DNA of 47,182 nt from assembly GCA_050014755.1 (NCBI GenBank), contig JBEKCS010000027.1:1-47182 (forward strand). The letters run 5' to 3'. Both the position numbers and the translations under genes were made by a program. This stretch comes from Bog-756 sp050014755 (lineage in GTDB: Bacteria > Actinomycetota > Acidimicrobiia > Acidimicrobiales > RAAP-2). Positions 16,848 to 25,848 of this stretch are shown one piece after another; positions within the stretch are counted from its first letter, which is position 1, and the number at the start of each line of letters is the position of its first letter. The notes beneath the pieces were generated by a model that saw only the letters and a program-made list of their open reading frames with translations, made no database searches and had not been told where the DNA came from.

Positions 16848-18056
16848 ATGCCCGAAGCAGTAATCGTCGCCACCGGCCGGACCCCCATCGGCCGGGCCAA
16901 CAAGGGCTCGCTCATCGAGTGTCGTCCTGACGATCTGGCCGCGCTGGTCATCCGCGAGGTCCTGGCCAAGATCCCCCAGCTCGACCCGCAGTCGGTCGAG
17001 GACGTGATCCTCGGCTCCGGCCAACCCGCCGGCGAGGCCGGCTACAACATCGGCCGGGTGGCAGCCGTCCTGGCCGGACTGCCCGACGTACCCGGCGTGA
17101 CCGTCAACCGGTACTGCTCCTCGTCGCTGCAGACCATCCGCATGGCGGCCCACGCCATCCGGGCCGGCGAGGGCGACGTCTTCGTGGCCGCCGGCGTGGA
17201 GACGGTCAGCCGCTACCTTCACGGCGCCGCCGACGTCGGCCCCCACAACGAGCTGTTCGCCACGGCCGAGGCCCGCACCACGGCCCGCACCCCCGCCGCC
17301 GACGAGCCGTGGACACCGCTGGCCGGGGTGTTCCCCGACGTCTACATCGCCATGGGCCAGACCGCGGAGAACGTGGCCGAATTCAAGGGCGTGACCCGCG
17401 AGGAGCAGGACGAGTTCGCTGTCCAGTCCCAGCACCGCGCCGTGGCCGCCCAGGAGTCGGGATTCTTCGACCGGGAGATCATCCCCGTCACCACGCCGAC
17501 CGGAACGGTCGTCACGAAGGACGACGGTCCCCGTCCCGGCACCACCCTCGAGGGTCTCGCCGCGCTCAAGCCGGTCTTCCGTGAGGGCGGCACCGTCACC
17601 GCCGGCAACGCCTGCCCGCTCAACGACGGAGCTGCAGCCGTGGTCGTGATGAGTGACACCAAGGCACGTGAACTGGGCATCACCCCACTGGCCCGGATCG
17701 TCGCGAGCGGAGTCACCGGACTCAACCCCGAGATCATGGGCCTCGGCCCGGTCGACGCCATTCGCCAGGTGCTCCGTCGGGCCGACATGACCATCGACGA
17801 CATCGACCTCGTGGAGATCAACGAGGCCTTCGCTGCACAGGTCGTCCCCTCGGCCAAGGAGCTCGGCATCAGCTACGACAAGCTGAACGTGCGGGGCGGG
17901 GCCATCGCCCTCGGCCATCCGTTCGGCCAGACGGGTGCCCGCATCATGACCACCCTGCTCAATGCCCTCGAGGACACCGGCAAGACCTTCGGCATCGAGT
18001 CGATGTGCGTCGGTGGCGGCCAGGGCATGGCCATGATCGTCGAGCGCCTGTCGTAG
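16848..18056 (+). CDS. Acetyl-CoA C-acyltransferase (3-ketoacyl-CoA thiolase)
   Basis: A 402-residue canonical thiolase that should cleave 3-ketoacyl-CoA with CoA. All catalytic elements are present: C90 in NRYCSSSLQT, H357 in GAIALGHPFGQTGAR and C387 in MCVGGGQG, with NEAFAAQ before them. CGAGGAGCATCAC upstream of ATG 16848 is a good ribosome-binding site. It is divergent from the acyl-CoA dehydrogenase pair, with two candidate operators between, so the two units probably respond to the same inducer. FadA5-like sterol side-chain thiolase is possible but the sequence also fits a general FadA. Confidence 0.94.
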   Translation: MPEAVIVATGRTPIGRANKGSLIECRPDDLAALVIREVLAKIPQLDPQSVEDVILGSGQPAGEAGYNIGRVAAVLAGLPDVPGVTVNRYCSSSLQTIRMAAHAIRAGEGDVFVAAGVETVSRYLHGAADVGPHNELFATAEARTTARTPAADEPWTPLAGVFPDVYIAMGQTAENVAEFKGVTREEQDEFAVQSQHRAVAAQESGFFDREIIPVTTPTGTVVTKDDGPRPGTTLEGLAALKPVFREGGTVTAGNACPLNDGAAAVVVMSDTKARELGITPLARIVASGVTGLNPEIMGLGPVDAIRQVLRRADMTIDDIDLVEINEAFAAQVVPSAKELGISYDKLNVRGGAIALGHPFGQTGARIMTTLLNALEDTGKTFGIESMCVGGGQGMAMIVERLS

Positions 18057-18101
18057 GTCGGGTCGCCGTCACCGACGGCACCGCAGAAGTCCATCACCGG
18101 C

Positions 18102-18133
18102 GACGGCCGCAGGGAATCCCGCCTGCGGCCGTC
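18102..18133. terminator. Strong bidirectional hairpin
   Basis: GACGGCCGCAGG (18102-18113) pairs perfectly with CCTGCGGCCGTC (18122-18133) across an 8-nt loop. It sits between the rightward thiolase (ends 18056) and the leftward gene ending at 18211. It lacks a U-tract, as is usual in high-GC actinobacteria. Confidence 0.75.
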
Positions 18134-18210
18134 ACCGCGGGCGGGCCCTCAGCCGGATGTCGCCGCGGGCGTCCGTACGCGATCAGCCGCCCGGGCACTC
18201 TCATCGGTCG

Positions 18211-18816
18211 TCACAGCGGACACCCGTGAACGTAGACTTGCGGCGAGACGACCACCTCGTCAGGGGTCGGGACGACGATCTTCGGGGCGTGCCCGATGGA
18301 GCGGAACGACTGGCTCATCGACTCCGTCCCGGTGCCCGACATCGAGCGGAAGAACTGGGTCATCGAGACGACGTACCCGTTGCGCACCACGTAGCGACCG
18401 AGCAGCGACCCGTTGTTGGTCACGGTGTAGGTGTCACCGGCCTCCGTGACGTCGTCACCCCCGAATCCGGCGAAGCGTTCGGAGGCCGACCCCTGGGGCA
18501 TCCTTTCGACGAACCGGGCACCGGGCGCGCATCCGGCCGGCGTCGCATCGAAGATCGTGTCGCCGACCCAGATCTCGCTTACTACCCCGCCGACGATTCT
18601 CTCGTAGAGATCCGGGCTGTTGACGATCGACTCCTGGCCCGGTTCGCTGCTCGTGACCGACGTGTAGCCCGAGGCGTCGTAGGTGGCCGACATCGCCGTC
18701 GTGAGCCGTGCAGCGGCCTGGTTCGTTCGGGCGACGAGTCCGAAGACGGCGGCACCGACGGCGGTCACCACCAGAATCCCGACGGCGACCCACGCGAGGA
18801 TCGGACCTCTGCGCAC
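18211..18816 (-). CDS. Hypothetical membrane-anchored extracytoplasmic protein
   Basis: A 201-residue protein with one N-terminal transmembrane or uncleaved signal segment (residues 7-28, ILAWVAVGILVVTAVGAAVF) after three charged residues, so the rest should lie outside the membrane. The outer part is rich in Ser, Thr, Gly and beta-type sequence (YTVTNNGSLLGRYVVRNGYVV) and has two Cys (in AGCAPG and HGCPL) that could form a disulfide. No lipobox is seen. The layout recalls LppX/LprG-like or LolA-like lipid carriers, but I do not recognise a family. The start is GTG at 18816. Confidence 0.78.
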   Translation of the reverse strand: MRRGPILAWVAVGILVVTAVGAAVFGLVARTNQAAARLTTAMSATYDASGYTSVTSSEPGQESIVNSPDLYERIVGGVVSEIWVGDTIFDATPAGCAPGARFVERMPQGSASERFAGFGGDDVTEAGDTYTVTNNGSLLGRYVVRNGYVVSMTQFFRSMSGTGTESMSQSFRSIGHAPKIVVPTPDEVVVSPQVYVHGCPL

Positions 18817-18972
18817 GTCACCAAGGATACCGTTTCGGCCCCGGGGCCGCCGGGGCCTCGGGACCGACGGCCCACGGCCTGGTGGACCGATGTCGGTGTG
18901 GGAGTCGGCTCGGGTGGCGCTGGTGGCGCGGGTGGCGCGGGTGGCGGCCGTTCCCTCAGCCGGAGATCACCG

Positions 18973-19170
18973 TCAGTCGCTGATCTCCTCGATGGCGTAC
19001 TCGGGGCAGTTGGCGATGGCGAGCCGGGCCTTGTCCTCGAGTTCTGGGGGCACGGTGCCGTCGCCGACGACCGACGACAGACCGTAGTCGTCCACCGAGA
19101 ACAATTCGGGCGCCAACCCGTAGCAGCGGGCGTGACCGGTGCACTTCTCTGGGTCGACCCGGATCTTCAT
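18973..19170 (-). CDS. 3Fe-4S ferredoxin, P450-associated
   Basis: A 65-residue single-cluster ferredoxin with pattern C-x2-H-x2-C (CTGHARC at residues 10-16) and a late CP (NCPEYAI). The missing central Cys, here His, marks the 3Fe-4S type that donates electrons to bacterial cytochromes P450; His at this position is a known variant. Its ATG overlaps the TGA of the P450 gene (ATGA), so the two are co-translated, and the pairing with that P450 is very likely. No ferredoxin reductase gene is seen nearby, so electrons must come from a reductase encoded elsewhere. Confidence 0.93.
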   Translation of the reverse strand: MKIRVDPEKCTGHARCYGLAPELFSVDDYGLSSVVGDGTVPPELEDKARLAIANCPEYAIEEISD

Positions 19171-20369
19171 GGGAACACCACCGGAACCCGACGGGGCCCG
19201 CGTACCTGGCCGCCGGCCCAGGTCACCTCCGCGCCCTCTTCGATCCGGAACTCGGGGATCCGTTTCAGCCACTCCTCGATGGCCACCCTCAACTCCATCC
19301 GGGCCAGGTTGGACCCGGCGCAGCGGTGGATGCCGGATCCGAAGGCCACATGGCGGTTGTGGGCCCGGTCGAGGATCACCTGTTCCGGGTGCTCGAATGC
19401 GTCCGGGTCACGGTTGGCGGCAGGGAAGTTCATGAGCACCTTGTCGTTCGTTCGCATCGGACACCCCTGGAACTCGATGTCCGAGGTCACGATCCGAGCC
19501 ATGGTCACCGGTGAGTATGCCCGCAGTAGTTCCTCGATCGCCAGGGGCATGGCCGCCGGGTCGGTGGCCAGCGTTTTCGCGTCCTCGGGATGTGTCGCCA
19601 GGTGCCACAGCGACGAACCGATGGCACTCCAGGTGGTGTCGACGCCGGCGATCAGCGTCAGCGCGGAGATCCCGAGCACGATCGAATCCTCGATCGGCTG
19701 ACCGTCGACCTCCGACTGCAGCAGCGCACTCATCAGATCGTCTCCAGGGTGCTCCTTGCGGCGAGCCAGTTCGGACACGAAGAACTCGATGAGGCCGAGC
19801 GTCCCCTCGCGTCGGACCTCCTCGTCGTCGGCGAACTCGAGCACCGCCTGGACCCATCCGGTGAACGTGTCCGAGAGCTCGGCCGGGACGCCCAGAATGG
19901 CGGCGATCACCCGGACCGGGATCTGTTGGGCGTAGTCGGCGGCGGCGTCGGCACGTCCGGCGCCCACGAAGCCGTCGACCAGTCGGGCGCACAGTGCCCG
20001 GGTCATCGGTTCGTAGCTCTCCACCTTGCGGTGGGAGAACCAGGGCAGCAGGAGCCTCCTGGTCCAGGTGTGCAGCGGCGGGTCGGCGGAGATGGGCGGA
20101 ACGCCATAGGGGAGCACCGGTTCGTCGGGCTCCTCGCCGGTGAACGGGATGACCGTGATGTCGAGCGAACTGAAGTGATCGATGTCGTGGGCCAGTTCGA
20201 CGACGTCGTCATAGCGGGTAGGCAGCCAGGTGCTCCCCCGCCGATCGGAGTGTGCGATCGGGCAGGTCCGACGGAGGTCGTCCCAGATGCTGAATGGGTC
20301 ATCCACATAGGAACGGCTCAGGACGTCGAAGTCAGAGTCCCAGTGGTCGACCGGACGAACATCGGTCAT
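19167..20369 (-). CDS. Cytochrome P450
   Basis: A 400-residue soluble bacterial P450 with no membrane anchor. The I-helix oxygen-activation motif is IAGVDTTW, the K-helix ExxR is EELLR, and the heme-binding loop is FGSGIHRCAG with the axial Cys at residue 350. The ferredoxin gene is fused to its end by ATGA. It should hydroxylate a hydrophobic substrate. The setting suggests sterol or terpenoid, but it does not carry features by which I could assign it to CYP125, CYP142 or CYP124. It diverges from the repeat protein over 209 bp. Confidence 0.96.
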   Translation of the reverse strand: MTDVRPVDHWDSDFDVLSRSYVDDPFSIWDDLRRTCPIAHSDRRGSTWLPTRYDDVVELAHDIDHFSSLDITVIPFTGEEPDEPVLPYGVPPISADPPLHTWTRRLLLPWFSHRKVESYEPMTRALCARLVDGFVGAGRADAAADYAQQIPVRVIAAILGVPAELSDTFTGWVQAVLEFADDEEVRREGTLGLIEFFVSELARRKEHPGDDLMSALLQSEVDGQPIEDSIVLGISALTLIAGVDTTWSAIGSSLWHLATHPEDAKTLATDPAAMPLAIEELLRAYSPVTMARIVTSDIEFQGCPMRTNDKVLMNFPAANRDPDAFEHPEQVILDRAHNRHVAFGSGIHRCAGSNLARMELRVAIEEWLKRIPEFRIEEGAEVTWAGGQVRGPRRVPVVFP

Positions 20370-20578
20370 GGCTCACCTCACAGCTCGGAAGCGACAGTTT
20401 GCCGCTCGATGTTCCATTGTTGCACGCGGCCACCGCCAGACCCTCACACTGTCGTCGATCGCGGAGTCAGTGCAGGTCAGCGGGCACGTACCTGAGCACG
20501 TGGCCCAGATCTCTGACACCATGGGCGCCAGCGCGACGACCCCGTTGCCCGGCGGGGCCTCAACCAGGAGGTCGGAAC

Positions 20579-23227
20579 ATGATCCCAGCTGCACTCTCCC
20601 CGTGGGACGTCCGCCAGCTCGGGACCGTCAGGAGGCTGTCCGTCCTGGTCGTCGCCGCACTCGCCGTCCTCACCTCGGCCGCGGTACTGCCCGGCCTGGT
20701 GCAGCGGTCGACCGGCCCCGGCCCCGCCATCGGCCGGTCGACACCCGTCGTGCACGGCGCCACCGCTGTCCCCTCCGGCCTGCGGTCGGCCGTCGCCGCC
20801 ACGGCAGGCGGTGCCGGCCTGCGCGAGTCGTTCGCCGACGACGGTGGTCTCCACGCTTCCGAGTCGGGCGACGCCGGCCTCGACTGGTCACTGGTCCCCG
20901 AGTCGCTCTCCCGGGTCGGATCCGCCGGGGTGGCGCTGCACCCATCGACACCCACCGTGCACGGCGCCGTCACCATGTTCGACTTGGGGGCGATCACCTC
21001 CTGGTACCGCTCCGGCCAGGCAGGTATCGAGCAGGGCTTCACCATCGCCAAGCGGCCCGCGGGCGACGGAGGATCCGTCGCCATCGCCTTGCGATCGTCG
21101 GGGTCTCTGACGCCCGTGCTGTCCGATGGATCGCTGCTCCTTCGGGACTCGAACGGATCACCCGTCCTGCGTTACGGCTCGCTGAAGGTGACCGACGCCA
21201 CCGGACGGGTGCTCCCCGCGCACCTTGGCTTGACGTCCGGGATCGTCCACATCGTGCTCGACGACAACGGGGCCGTCTACCCGTTGACCGTGGACCCGTT
21301 TACGCAGCAGGCCCTGCTGCTCGCATCGAACGGCGCCGAAAGCGACTACTTCGGCGAGTCGGTCGCCATGTCCGGTGACGGCCTGACCGCGATCGTCGGG
21401 GCGGACAACAAGACGGTGGACAGTGTGACCGTGGCCGGTGCCGCCTACGTGTACACGTATTCCGGGGGAACGTGGACCCAACAGCAGGTCCTGGAGCCGT
21501 CCGTGGTGAGCCAGGCCGCCTTCTTCGGCCGCTCGGTCGCCCTGTCGACGAACGGGAACACCGCGCTGGTCAGTGCCTTCGGCCTCAAGGTCGGTGCCAA
21601 CTTCTCCCAGGGCGGTGTGTACGTCTTCACCCGGTCTGGGACCACCTGGACCCAGCAGGACCTTCTCACCGCGTCGAACGGTGTGATGTGCGACTCCTTC
21701 GGCTCGTCGGTGTCGCTGTCGGGAGCGGGGACCGAGGCCCTCATCGGCGCATTCGGCGTCGGCGGCTGTTCCAACCACGTCGGGGCGGCCTACATCTTCA
21801 CCGGATCGGGTTCGTCGTGGACGCAGGGTCCCGAACTGACCGGTGGCACCACGACCCAGGACGAATTCGGGTCCGCCGTCGCCCTGTCCACCGATGGCTC
21901 GACCGCCCTGGTCGGAGCACCCTTCGCCCTCAACTTCCAGGGCAAGGCCTACCTCTTCACTGGCGCCGACTTCGGCACCAGAACACTCCTGAGCGACCCG
22001 GCCGACCATGCCAACGACGGCTTCGGCACCTCGGTCTCCCTGTCCACCGACGGGCAGACCGCCCTGGTCGCGGCGCCGTTCTACACGACCGGAGGCTTCG
22101 GCGGCGCGGCCTACGTCTACACCGGACCGTCCTACACCTCGCCCATCGAGATAACCGACCCGGACTCGAACGCACTCGGCACGTCCTCCGCTCTCTCCGC
22201 CGACGGCAACGTGGTCGTGCTGGGCAACAACGACTCCGCGACCTATGCCGCGTTCGCATTCAGTGGCCCGGACTACTCCACCACGACAGTCCTCAAGACG
22301 CCGACGTCACTCGTTGATCCGATCGGGCCCTACTTCGGGTCGGTTCTGGGGGTCTCGTCGAACGCCACCACCCTCATCACCGCCGGAAGCGGTGTCACCG
22401 TAGGAGGGAACCTGGATCAAGGCGAAGCCGGCATCTACCAACTCCAACTGGCTACTCCATCGACGACGGTCGGCTACTGGCTCGCCGCGGCCAACGGCGG
22501 GGTCAAGGCGTTCGGCCAGGCCACCGTCTACGGGTCGGAGGCCGGCGCACCCCTTGCCGCACCGATCGTCGGCCTCACCGGGACCCCTGACGGCAAGGGC
22601 TACTGGCTGGTGGGGGCCGACGGCGGGGTGTTCGGGTTCGGCGACGCACGCTTCTACGGCTCCTTGGGCGGGGTCCACCTCAACGCGCCGATCGTGGGGA
22701 TGGTGGCCACGCCTCCTGGCGGCGGGTACTGGCTGGTCGGAGCCGACGGCGGCGTGTTCGCGTTCGGTGACGCGCGCTTCTACGGCTCCTTGGGCGGGGT
22801 CCACCTCAACGCACCGATCGTGGGGATCTCCGCCACAACCAGCGGCAGCGGGTACTGGCTGGTCGGAGCCGACGGCGGCGTGTTCGCGTTCGGTGACGCC
22901 AGATTCGACGGCTCGCACGGCGCCTCCAGCCTGAGTTCGCCGATCGTCGGCATCGCCCGGACATCCGACAGCGGTGGCTACTGGCTGGTCGGAGCCAACG
23001 GTGGGGTGTACCCATATGGCGACGCCACCACCCACGGTTCGCTCGCCGGAACCCACCTCAACGCACCGGTCGACGACGTGGTCCCGACCGCCGACGGCGG
23101 TGGCTACGTGCTCGTGGCCGGCGACGGTGGTCTGTTCTCCTTCGGAGACGCCCCCTTCTACGGATCCGGCATCGGGGACTTCCCCGGGTCGACCGTGATC
23201 GGGCTGGCCGCCTCGAACCAGACGTGA
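20579..23227 (+). CDS. Exported FG-GAP-like and GYWLV-repeat protein
   Basis: An 882-residue surface or secreted protein. Residues 18-40 (VRRLSVLVVAALAVL onward) form a signal or anchor segment. Roughly residues 240-620 hold about six FG-GAP-like beta-propeller blades, each with an SDYFGESVAMSGDG-type core and a GAAYVY strand. Residues 632-880 are six 42-residue units of the GYWLVGADGGVFAFGDA type, common in Acidimicrobiia. A propeller plus such repeats suggests adhesion or polysaccharide/cell-wall binding, by inference. CCAGGAGGTC precedes ATG 20579. No catalytic domain is visible. Confidence 0.9.
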   Translation: MIPAALSPWDVRQLGTVRRLSVLVVAALAVLTSAAVLPGLVQRSTGPGPAIGRSTPVVHGATAVPSGLRSAVAATAGGAGLRESFADDGGLHASESGDAGLDWSLVPESLSRVGSAGVALHPSTPTVHGAVTMFDLGAITSWYRSGQAGIEQGFTIAKRPAGDGGSVAIALRSSGSLTPVLSDGSLLLRDSNGSPVLRYGSLKVTDATGRVLPAHLGLTSGIVHIVLDDNGAVYPLTVDPFTQQALLLASNGAESDYFGESVAMSGDGLTAIVGADNKTVDSVTVAGAAYVYTYSGGTWTQQQVLEPSVVSQAAFFGRSVALSTNGNTALVSAFGLKVGANFSQGGVYVFTRSGTTWTQQDLLTASNGVMCDSFGSSVSLSGAGTEALIGAFGVGGCSNHVGAAYIFTGSGSSWTQGPELTGGTTTQDEFGSAVALSTDGSTALVGAPFALNFQGKAYLFTGADFGTRTLLSDPADHANDGFGTSVSLSTDGQTALVAAPFYTTGGFGGAAYVYTGPSYTSPIEITDPDSNALGTSSALSADGNVVVLGNNDSATYAAFAFSGPDYSTTTVLKTPTSLVDPIGPYFGSVLGVSSNATTLITAGSGVTVGGNLDQGEAGIYQLQLATPSTTVGYWLAAANGGVKAFGQATVYGSEAGAPLAAPIVGLTGTPDGKGYWLVGADGGVFGFGDARFYGSLGGVHLNAPIVGMVATPPGGGYWLVGADGGVFAFGDARFYGSLGGVHLNAPIVGISATTSGSGYWLVGADGGVFAFGDARFDGSHGASSLSSPIVGIARTSDSGGYWLVGANGGVYPYGDATTHGSLAGTHLNAPVDDVVPTADGGGYVLVAGDGGLFSFGDAPFYGSGIGDFPGSTVIGLAASNQT
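22472..23224 (+). repeat. Six 126-bp coding repeats (GYWLV units)
   Basis: Units start at 22472, 22598, 22724, 22850, 22976 and 23102 with a constant 126-bp (42-codon) period. Units two and three are nearly identical at DNA level, including synonymous positions, over most of their length, which points to recent duplication or gene conversion. The outer units are more diverged. Confidence 0.9.
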
Positions 23228-23275
23228 GGCACTGACTCGAGGACACCCGGCCCTCGGGTCAGCAGGTACGTGAAC

Positions 23276-23307
23276 CGGCGGGTAAGGGGGTCGGCGGGTA
23301 AGGGGGT
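23276..23307. repeat. Two-copy 16-bp tandem repeat
   Basis: CGGCGGGTAAGGGGGT occurs twice in a row between the repeat-protein gene and the convergent SDR gene, followed by a third partial copy (CGGCGG). No gene or clear hairpin is seen. Confidence 0.7.
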
Positions 23308-23328
23308 CGGCGGCCGCGGGCCGGACGG

Positions 23329-24159
23329 TCAGATCGTCAGACCACCGTCCACCGACAGCACTGCACCCGTCGTGTAGGACGACTCGTCCGAGGCCAGGAA
23401 GGCGATCGAGGCGGCTATCTCGGCCGGGGTGGAGAAGCCCAATGGGCTCATGATCTTGGTCAGCTGCTTCGGGTCGGCGCCCTCGGGCAGGCCGAACGAT
23501 CCGAGCAGCGGCGTATCCGTCCCGCCCGGGGCCACCACGTTGGCCCGCACTCCCTGGCCGAGGTACTCGGCGGCGAGCGCCTTGGTGAACAGCAGGAGCC
23601 CGCCCTTGGACGCGCAGTAGGCGGCGGAATAGGCCTGCCCCATGAGCGCGGTGTTGGACGCAACGTTGACGATCGATCCGCCGTGCTCGAGCAGGTAGGG
23701 CAGTGCCGCCCGGCAGACCAGGAACGGTCCCGTGAGGTTGACGGCCAGGATCTGCTCCCACCTGTCGAACGGCATGTCCGCGGTGTTGAAGAAGCCGCCG
23801 ATGCCGGCCACGTTGCATACCACCCGGGGCGGCCCGAGTTCGGCGACGACCGAAGCGATGGTGTCGACCACCGACGACTCCGACGTGACGTCGCAGGCGT
23901 AGCCCACCGCCTTCCCGTCGGCTGCCACGATGTCGGCCGCCGTTTCGGCCGCGGCGTCGCCGGCGATATCGAGGGCGGCTACGGAAGCCCCCTCTGCGGC
24001 CAGGCGGCGAGCCACCGCCCGACCGATGCCGGAGCCCGCCCCGGTGACGACGGCCACGCGGCCGACGAACCGGGGAACGACGAACCCGGCCATGGCGGCG
24101 TCGGCTGCCTCGTGCTCGTCGCCCCCTCGACCGAGGGTGACGCGCTGGATCGGGCTCAT
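23329..24159 (-). CDS. SDR family oxidoreductase
   Basis: A 276-residue classical SDR with a 30-residue N-terminal extension before the first strand. Motifs: TGAGSGIG for NAD(P), CNVAGIGG in place of NNAG, the catalytic Ser in NVASNTA, and YCASKGG. The C-terminus YTTGAVLSVDGG is usual. Its ATG overlaps the stop of the upstream acyl-CoA ligase (ATGA), so it is the last gene of a four-gene operon. Oxidation of a hydroxyacyl-CoA or hydroxysteroid is likely from context. Confidence 0.93.
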   Translation of the reverse strand: MSPIQRVTLGRGGDEHEAADAAMAGFVVPRFVGRVAVVTGAGSGIGRAVARRLAAEGASVAALDIAGDAAAETAADIVAADGKAVGYACDVTSESSVVDTIASVVAELGPPRVVCNVAGIGGFFNTADMPFDRWEQILAVNLTGPFLVCRAALPYLLEHGGSIVNVASNTALMGQAYSAAYCASKGGLLLFTKALAAEYLGQGVRANVVAPGGTDTPLLGSFGLPEGADPKQLTKIMSPLGFSTPAEIAASIAFLASDESSYTTGAVLSVDGGLTI

Positions 24160-25799
24160 GGATTCCCCTTACTGTTCGGTGTGGCTCCGGCGGGAGCGAA
24201 GCGCTCCCGCAATGTGTGCTTCAGGATCTTGCCCGCCGGGTTCCGGGGGACGACATCGACCAACTCGAGCTGCTCGGGGATGGCGTTGACCCGCAGTCCC
24301 TTGGCCCGCAGGTACTCCCCCATGGAGGCGGCGTCGAAGGACTCGCCCTCGGCCACCGCCACCACGGCGCACGCGCGCTCCCCCGTCCTCGGGTCGGGCA
24401 GGCCGATCACGGCCACGTCGGCGACGGCCGGATGGGTGTAGAGGAGGTCCTCCACCTCCTTCGCCGAGATGTTCTCCCCGTGACGGATGATCACGTCCTT
24501 CAGGCGGCCGGTGATCGTCACGTAGCCCTCGGCATCGACGATCCCGAGATCACCACTGCGGAAATAGCCCTCGGCGTCGAATGCATCGGCGTCGAGCGAC
24601 GGGTCGAGGTAGCCACGGATCACCTGTGGCCCCTTCAGGCGGATCTCCCCCTCGACGCCGGGTCCTGCCCGGGTGCCGTCGAGCGCCACCACGATCAGCT
24701 CCACCCCCGGGGTCGGGCGCCCTTCGGTGTCCGCCAGCTTCTGGTCGGGGTCCTCGGTCGAAGCCATCACCACGATCGGTGCTTCGGTCAACCCGTAGCC
24801 CGACACGATCCCCACCCCACCGATCTCCCGCTTCAGGTCGTGATGGAGTTGCGGTGGTTTCGGAGCACCACCACCTGGATAGGAGCGGATGTTCGGGAAG
24901 ATCGACCCCGAAGCCCCGGCGGCTGCCTCGTTCTTCGCCCGCTGGACAGCCAGGTAGGCCATATGGAATGGAGTTCCCGATCCGGCCAGCGTCACGTCGT
25001 TGTCGGCCAGGAACGCAGGGGTGTCGGTCGGGTTGAACGCCTCGGTTGTCAAGAGGGTGCACCCGGTCATCAGCGATGCGAGCAACCAACCGATGCCGCC
25101 GATGTGGGTGAAGGGGAACACCAGCGCAGAGACGTCGTCGGCCCGGATGTCGAGGCACTCGGCCATGGCCAGCGCCGAGGCCATCACCGTGAGGTCGGTG
25201 TGGGGAGCACCCTTCGGGTCGGCCGTGGTGCCCGAGGTGTAGAAGAGCCAACGCACCGGCGCATCGGCGGCAGTGACGGGTGCCGACTCGAACGGAGGGA
25301 GGACGGCCGGGTCTCCGTCGGGCAGTTCCCGGTCCACCACCAGAACCGACAGTCCGGGGCGCGAGGCAGCGATCTCTTCGGCCATGGCCTTGAAGTCGAA
25401 GCCCCGGTAGACGGTGGGGACGACGAGCAGAGAGGCGCCGCTCTGCTCGGTGATGAACCCGACCTCGCGGTTGCGGTAGATGGGGATCAGCGGATTCTGA
25501 CGTGCGCCGAGCCGAGCCAGGGCCCCGACCAGGACGAGCGACTCGTTCCAGGTCGGCAGCTCCCAGCTGACACTGGTGCCGACCGTCACACCCCACTCGG
25601 AGAACAGTCCCGCAGCGGCCCGCAGGCAGGCATCCCGGTATCCGGCGAAGGTCAGCTCCTTCCCGGTGTCCTCATGGGCCAGGAGTGCATCCGGCGTGGC
25701 CGCGGCCCGGGCCTCGATCAGCTGCCACAGCGTGGGGGCGAACACCCACCCGCGAGCGTCCGCCCGCTCCTGCATCTGGGTCGTCACGTCGTCGTCCAT
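24156..25799 (-). CDS. AMP-dependent acyl-CoA ligase
   Basis: A 547-residue ANL-superfamily ligase. ATP loop LFYTSGTTADPKG, adenine motif GYGLTEAP, the ribose-binding RSGDLG, hinge GRLKDVIIRHGENIS and the catalytic Lys region NPAGKILK are all intact, so it should form acyl-adenylates and acyl-CoA. Sequence style recalls cyclohexanecarboxylate-CoA ligases and mycobacterial FadD17-type enzymes, which fits alicyclic or sterol-derived acids. ATG 25799 starts the usual N-terminus. It follows the EthD-like gene by 49 bp and overlaps the SDR by ATGA. Confidence 0.94.
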   Translation of the reverse strand: MDDDVTTQMQERADARGWVFAPTLWQLIEARAAATPDALLAHEDTGKELTFAGYRDACLRAAAGLFSEWGVTVGTSVSWELPTWNESLVLVGALARLGARQNPLIPIYRNREVGFITEQSGASLLVVPTVYRGFDFKAMAEEIAASRPGLSVLVVDRELPDGDPAVLPPFESAPVTAADAPVRWLFYTSGTTADPKGAPHTDLTVMASALAMAECLDIRADDVSALVFPFTHIGGIGWLLASLMTGCTLLTTEAFNPTDTPAFLADNDVTLAGSGTPFHMAYLAVQRAKNEAAAGASGSIFPNIRSYPGGGAPKPPQLHHDLKREIGGVGIVSGYGLTEAPIVVMASTEDPDQKLADTEGRPTPGVELIVVALDGTRAGPGVEGEIRLKGPQVIRGYLDPSLDADAFDAEGYFRSGDLGIVDAEGYVTITGRLKDVIIRHGENISAKEVEDLLYTHPAVADVAVIGLPDPRTGERACAVVAVAEGESFDAASMGEYLRAKGLRVNAIPEQLELVDVVPRNPAGKILKHTLRERFAPAGATPNSKGNP

Positions 25800-25848
25800 G
25801 GGGATCGCTCTCCTGGTATCGGTGGCCGGAAGTCCGTCGCCGGATTGG

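Noticed and set aside
18905..18957. GGTGGCGCG-type short repeats before the ferredoxin gene end
   Set aside because: Imperfect low-complexity G-rich sequence in a 157-bp gap; no structure or gene supported.
20400..20460. Possible KstR-type box in the P450/repeat-protein intergenic region
   Set aside because: No AACnnGTT core is present; only unpaired GTTCC/GTTGC fragments.
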